46,593 bases of DNA from Eremococcus coleocola DSM 15696. GTDB taxonomy: Bacteria; Bacillota; Bacilli; Lactobacillales; Aerococcaceae. Shown piece after piece: positions 43,717 to 46,593 of the stretch. Both the position numbers and the translations under genes were made by a program. Location of the stretch: positions 1-46,593 of the forward strand of contig NZ_AUAT01000019.1 of the NCBI RefSeq assembly GCF_000428865.1, written 5' to 3'. Every line of letters begins with the position of its first letter. The first letter of the stretch is position 1. The notes under the pieces were generated by a model. The model was not told where the DNA came from. It saw nothing but the letters and a program-made list of their open reading frames with translations, and searched no databases.

Positions 43717-45155
43717 AATTCCTCTGGCAACAAGTCTTAGGAATTGTTATCCTGATTTTCTTAACCCTATCTTTAATAACGGTTCGGATGGAATCTTATA
43801 TTACGTCTAAAATCGAGGAAGAACGTCAAGACCAACTGATGGACTATGGTCGGAATATTGTTGAGAATAATTTTTCTCGGGAAGATTTATACCGGGCATC
43901 GCAATTGTTAGCCAGTGAAAATATTCTAATCCAAGTTTATCTACCTGATGGTCGGACCATCTATCCGTCTTATGATCAACGAAATAATGCCAGTTTATCG
44001 CAAGAAGACTTGAATCAGTTGAATTCAAATGAAGTTTTGGGTTTTAGAACCATTCAACGGATTCAAAATGATGGCAAAATTGACCAATACCTAACTGTAT
44101 ATTTACCCCACCATGATGTGGGCCAGTTTCCGGATGGCTTTATTTCACTGGGAGCACCCTTGGATGATTTACAGGACCAATTAGCCCAAGTCCGTCAGAA
44201 TATTTATTGGACCTCGCTTGCGGCCTTAGTGATTGGGATTGCCATTACGATTTTCTATGCTTATTTTCAAACGAAGAAAATCCATCAATTACAGGCAGTG
44301 ACCCAAGAGATTACCAAAGGAAATTATCAAGTCCAAGTCGACACCTCGGCTAAAGATGAGTTTGGGGACCTAGCCCGTGACTTTAAACACATGGCGCAAG
44401 CTTTGCAAGAATCCAAGGAAGAAATTAAAGCTCAAGAAGATTTACGCCGTCAGTTTATGATGGACGTGGCCCATGAAATGCGGACCCCTTTGACCACCAT
44501 GGGTGGGATGACCGAAGGGCTCATGAATAATATGATTCCAGAAAAACACCGGCAACGAAGTTTGGAATTGATTCATCGAGAAACCCAACGGTTAACTCGA
44601 CTAGTGAATGAGAATTTAGATTATGAGAAAATTCGCTCGGGTCAATATCATTTAAATTATGTGACCATCCAAGGCCAAAGCTTTTTTGAAGATATTAAGG
44701 CTCAAATGGCGGTCAAGGCGGCAGCTAAAAATGACCAAATTCAGCTAAATATTGAAGAAGGTCTTGTCTTATGGGGTGACCATGACCGGTTACAACAAAT
44801 TATCATTAACTTGGTGACCAATGCCATTCAGTTTTCTGAAAATTCAGCAATTGAGCTCTCAGCCCATGCGCAAACTGATTATGTGGAGATTAAGGTACGT
44901 GACCATGGCATTGGGATGGATGCTCAGGAATTGAAGAAAATCTGGGAACGCTTCTATAAAGTAGATGTTTCGCGGAAAAATACGACATTTGGTGAGTCGG
45001 GGATTGGTTTGTCCTTAGTTAAAGGGTTAATTGATGCCCATCATGCTAGTATCGAGGTTCAATCACAACCAAATGAAGGTAGCCAATTTATTATTCATCT
45101 GCCACATAAGCCGAGCCAAGTGGTGGCGGTAGACCCAGAGGACGGTGACCAATGA
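43713..45155 (+). CDS. Membrane sensor histidine kinase
   Basis: A 480-residue kinase partner of the upstream regulator. Membrane segments at about 7-25 and 166-186 enclose a ~140-residue extracellular sensor domain. HAMP follows (about 187-240), then the phospho-acceptor His254 in DVAHEMRTPL, then the ATPase domain with NLVTNAIQFS, DHGIGMD and SGIGLSLVKG. Both ends overlap neighbours by 4 bases, so three or four genes are translated as one coupled block. No PAS domain is present, unlike the PhoR kinase in this window. Confidence 0.88.
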   Translation: MKFLWQQVLGIVILIFLTLSLITVRMESYITSKIEEERQDQLMDYGRNIVENNFSREDLYRASQLLASENILIQVYLPDGRTIYPSYDQRNNASLSQEDLNQLNSNEVLGFRTIQRIQNDGKIDQYLTVYLPHHDVGQFPDGFISLGAPLDDLQDQLAQVRQNIYWTSLAALVIGIAITIFYAYFQTKKIHQLQAVTQEITKGNYQVQVDTSAKDEFGDLARDFKHMAQALQESKEEIKAQEDLRRQFMMDVAHEMRTPLTTMGGMTEGLMNNMIPEKHRQRSLELIHRETQRLTRLVNENLDYEKIRSGQYHLNYVTIQGQSFFEDIKAQMAVKAAAKNDQIQLNIEEGLVLWGDHDRLQQIIINLVTNAIQFSENSAIELSAHAQTDYVEIKVRDHGIGMDAQELKKIWERFYKVDVSRKNTTFGESGIGLSLVKGLIDAHHASIEVQSQPNEGSQFIIHLPHKPSQVVAVDPEDGDQ

Positions 45156-45853
45156 CAACCTTAATATATTTAGCCCACAGGGATGCGACTAGGTCCCAAA
45201 GTCAGAGCTTTCTAAAAGAGTGTGCGCAAGACTTGGCTGGCATTGAATGGATCGATTTGCAGTCCCAGTTAGATTTTCTGGGCAGCTTTGACAAGGTCCA
45301 AGAGCGGCAACGTTTATTAAGGGCAGACCGGATTATCTTCCAGTTCCCCTTAATTTGGTATCAAGCACCAGCTATTTTAAAAGTATGGTTAGATCAAGTT
45401 TTTGATACCGATGCTGACCTGGAAGCTTTTAGTCAGGGACTTAAAGGCAAGGCTTTAGGATTATGTGTGACAGTCGGAGCAGCAGCCTACCATTACCAAA
45501 TTGGGGGGCGTGAAGGCCATAGTCTGTCCGACATATTGAGTCCATATCATGTCTTAGCCCGCCATTTTAAATTAGACTTTCTGCCGCCATTTGTCATTCA
45601 TCAATTCGCTTTAAAGACTGACCAGGAAAAAGCCTTGTTGGCCGTAGCCTACCAACATTATTTGCGTCGCGGTCAGGTCGGCCAGGTTTCATACAGTCGT
45701 TTTTTACTAAAGCAATTACAAGCAAGGTCCTTTCCATTTCAAAGTAATCCGACCCAGGCACTTATTTTTGAAACCTTCTTAGGCCAACTTGAAGATCAAA
45801 TAGATGAGGTAGATGAAATGGTCGACTTAGCGAATAACTGGGAGGAAGACTAA
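45152..45853 (+). CDS. NAD(P)H:quinone oxidoreductase-like flavodoxin-fold protein
   Basis: A 233-residue cytoplasmic protein of the Flavodoxin_2 (KefF/MdaB/NQO1-like) family. The diagnostic core is RIIFQFPLIWYQAPAILKVW followed by LDQVF, near residues 70-94. LKGKALGLCVTVGAA and a GGREGH loop near 123 fit the FMN-binding fold. The C-terminal ~60 residues are less typical. Its ATG overlaps the kinase stop by 4 bases, so it is produced together with the two-component system. It may detoxify quinones or serve redox sensing; the substrate is unknown. Confidence 0.8.
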   Translation: MTTLIYLAHRDATRSQSQSFLKECAQDLAGIEWIDLQSQLDFLGSFDKVQERQRLLRADRIIFQFPLIWYQAPAILKVWLDQVFDTDADLEAFSQGLKGKALGLCVTVGAAAYHYQIGGREGHSLSDILSPYHVLARHFKLDFLPPFVIHQFALKTDQEKALLAVAYQHYLRRGQVGQVSYSRFLLKQLQARSFPFQSNPTQALIFETFLGQLEDQIDEVDEMVDLANNWEED

Positions 45854-46029
45854 TGGAAGACTTACAGTGGTTACAAGACCAGATTAAAGCCTGGCAAGAC
45901 CAGTGTCCTGCCTATTTAGACCGTGCTTACCTGGAGGCAGCCTTGGAATTAGCTCAAAAACAAGCTGGTTTACTTGAACGGCGGCAGGGGCAATTAGATG
46001 GCACTGCCTGGAACCCAAGTAATTGGTAG
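45853..46029 (+). CDS. Small hypothetical protein of 58 residues
   Basis: A short ORF whose ATG overlaps the stop codon of the oxidoreductase gene by 1 base (TAATG), with GGAGGAAG 5 bases upstream. The product starts MEDLQWLQDQIKAWQDQ, is predicted mostly helical, and contains five Trp residues and one Cys; it ends AWNPSNW. It has no signal peptide or membrane segment. The good ribosome binding site and stop-start overlap argue that it is real. I do not recognise a family. Confidence 0.6.
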   Translation: MEDLQWLQDQIKAWQDQCPAYLDRAYLEAALELAQKQAGLLERRQGQLDGTAWNPSNW

Positions 46030-46085
46030 ACATTGCTTCTTGAAGTTCGCTACAATAATAGAAAAATTATCAAAGGAGAATGAGT

Positions 46086-46457
46086 ATGAAAAAAATTGAA
46101 TCAGATAAGGCACCTCAAGCTGTTGGACCTTATTCACAAGCCATTGATGCGGGAGACTTTGTCTATTTATCGGGGCAATTAGGCATTGACCGCCAAACAG
46201 GTCGAATGGCTGAAGGCATTGAAGGGCAAACCCAACAAGCGTTTATCAATATTAGCTATGTCCTAGAAGAGGCTGGCTTAACTTTAGATAATGTGGTGAA
46301 AGTTTTAGTCTTACTAAATGATATTAAGGATTTTGCCAAAGTGAATGAAATTTATGCTCAAAAATTTTCTGAACCTTTCCCAGCTCGATCTGCTTTTGCG
46401 GTAGCAGCCCTACCTTTGGGTGGCCTAGTTGAAATTGAAGTCATCGCTAAGAAATAG
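46086..46457 (+). CDS. ridA: RidA family enamine/imine deaminase
   Basis: A 123-residue protein of the RidA/YjgF family, which hydrolyses reactive 2-aminoacrylate and related imines made by PLP enzymes. Signature pieces are APQAVGPYSQAIDAG near 10-24, the catalytic-site Arg in PARSAFAVAALP near 101-112, and GGLVEIEVIAKK at the end. ATG 46086 is chosen because AAAGGAG lies 7 bases before it; ATG 46080 is only 1 base from that element. A TACAAT at 46051-46056 may be its -10 box. Confidence 0.95.
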   Translation: MKKIESDKAPQAVGPYSQAIDAGDFVYLSGQLGIDRQTGRMAEGIEGQTQQAFINISYVLEEAGLTLDNVVKVLVLLNDIKDFAKVNEIYAQKFSEPFPARSAFAVAALPLGGLVEIEVIAKK

Positions 46458-46526
46458 TTTTTATAGTATAGATTTATATGTAAAAAGGAGACTGGTTTTG
46501 AGGTGACCCTCAAAAGTTGGACTTTT

Positions 46527-46563
46527 ATCCAGGACACATTTTAACGTGTTCTGGATATTTTTT
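46527..46563 (+). terminator. Terminator inside the IS end
   Basis: ATCCAGGACAC pairs with GTGTTCTGGAT (one G-T wobble), followed by ATTTTTTATT on the plus strand. It would stop ridA transcription before it runs antisense into the transposase gene. Confidence 0.75.
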
Positions 46564-46569
46564 ATTCTT

Positions 46570-46593
46570 TTATGCTGCATATTTCATGCGATA
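46570..46593 (-). CDS. C-terminal tail of an IS3-family transposase (partial)
   Basis: On the minus strand the last seven codons before the stop TAA (46572-46570) read YRMKYAA. Such an ending (YRxKYA) is common in OrfB transposases of IS3-type elements, and its place just inside the terminal repeat fits. The gene runs out of the window. Confidence 0.5.
   Translation of the reverse strand, partial: YRMKYAA

Larger units (their letters stand above)
46504..46593 (-). mobile_element. IS3-type insertion sequence, right end only
   Basis: The left boundary starts TGACCCTCAAAAGTTGGACT, which has the look of the terminal inverted repeats of IS3-family (IS150-group-like) elements of lactic acid bacteria. 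Inside lies a hairpin ATCCAGGACAC/GTGTTCTGGAT (46527-46555) followed by ATTTTTTATT, a terminator for transcription entering from ridA. The rest of the element lies outside the window. Confidence 0.65.

Noticed and set aside
1-46593. CRISPR array, tRNA, rRNA, prophage or toxin-antitoxin locus
   Set aside because: No regularly spaced repeats, cloverleaf, rRNA-like stretch or phage/toxin gene was recognised; apart from the IS at the right edge the region is ordinary chromosomal backbone.

Overview
The window is a chromosomal segment of a low-GC Gram-positive bacterium, almost certainly of the order Lactobacillales. The evidence is AT-rich DNA with strong AGGAGG-type ribosome binding sites, an adcCB pair, a liaXY-like pair, and the gene orders comFA-comFC-hpf-secA-prfB-ftsEX and hprK-lgt-gpsA-trxB-pgcA-rapZ-yvcK-whiA. 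A member of the Aerococcaceae is my guess, but the genus cannot be fixed from the sequence alone. Nearly all genes point rightwards; only a UPF0316 membrane protein (2480-3088), a YigZ-type protein (11093-11734) and a transposase tail at the right edge point left. No rRNA, tRNA or CRISPR array was seen.

Layout. 1-8.3 kb: a zinc metallopeptidase, a DUF697 GTPase, the UPF0316 protein, a zinc ABC transporter (adcCB) behind a Zur-like operator, then purR-glmU-prs. 8.4-12.9 kb: an orphan sugar-phosphate transferase, a secreted protein with an acidic tail, a YigZ-type protein and a DegV-type fatty-acid-binding protein. 12.9-21.4 kb: comFA-comFC, hpf, secA, prfB with its programmed +1 frameshift, and ftsEX. 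21.6-28.7 kb: a phosphate module of phoPR, pstC-pstA-pstB-phoU and a separately promoted phosphate-binding protein. 28.9-33.6 kb: LexA-controlled uvrA and the liaXY-like pair. 33.7-42.8 kb: hprK-lgt-gpsA, trxB, pgcA, rapZ-yvcK-whiA and a short ssb. 43.0-46.5 kb: a second two-component system coupled to a flavodoxin-fold oxidoreductase and a 58-residue ORF, then ridA. The right edge enters an IS3-type insertion sequence.

The most striking observation is the phosphate-binding protein at 27671-28717. Its two halves are in reversed order: the segment that is normally C-terminal (GSGTR motif) follows the signal peptide, then comes a long Glu/Ser/Ala linker, then the normally N-terminal segment (GSTSVTP, SSAG, ADLG). 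This looks like a natural circular permutation of PstS, without a lipobox, lying outside a pst operon that has no pstS at its head. Both the operon and this gene have TTTACAT repeats at exact 11-base spacing, ending the same distance from their -10 boxes, which fits control by the adjacent PhoPR.

Other points of interest are a bipartite promoter motif shared by comFA and the SsbB-like ssb gene, suggesting an unidentified competence sigma factor; a family of about 180-base structured intergenic repeats with compensatory base changes; a switch-like leader before the sugar transferase; and an IS that begins just after an unused ribosome binding site.
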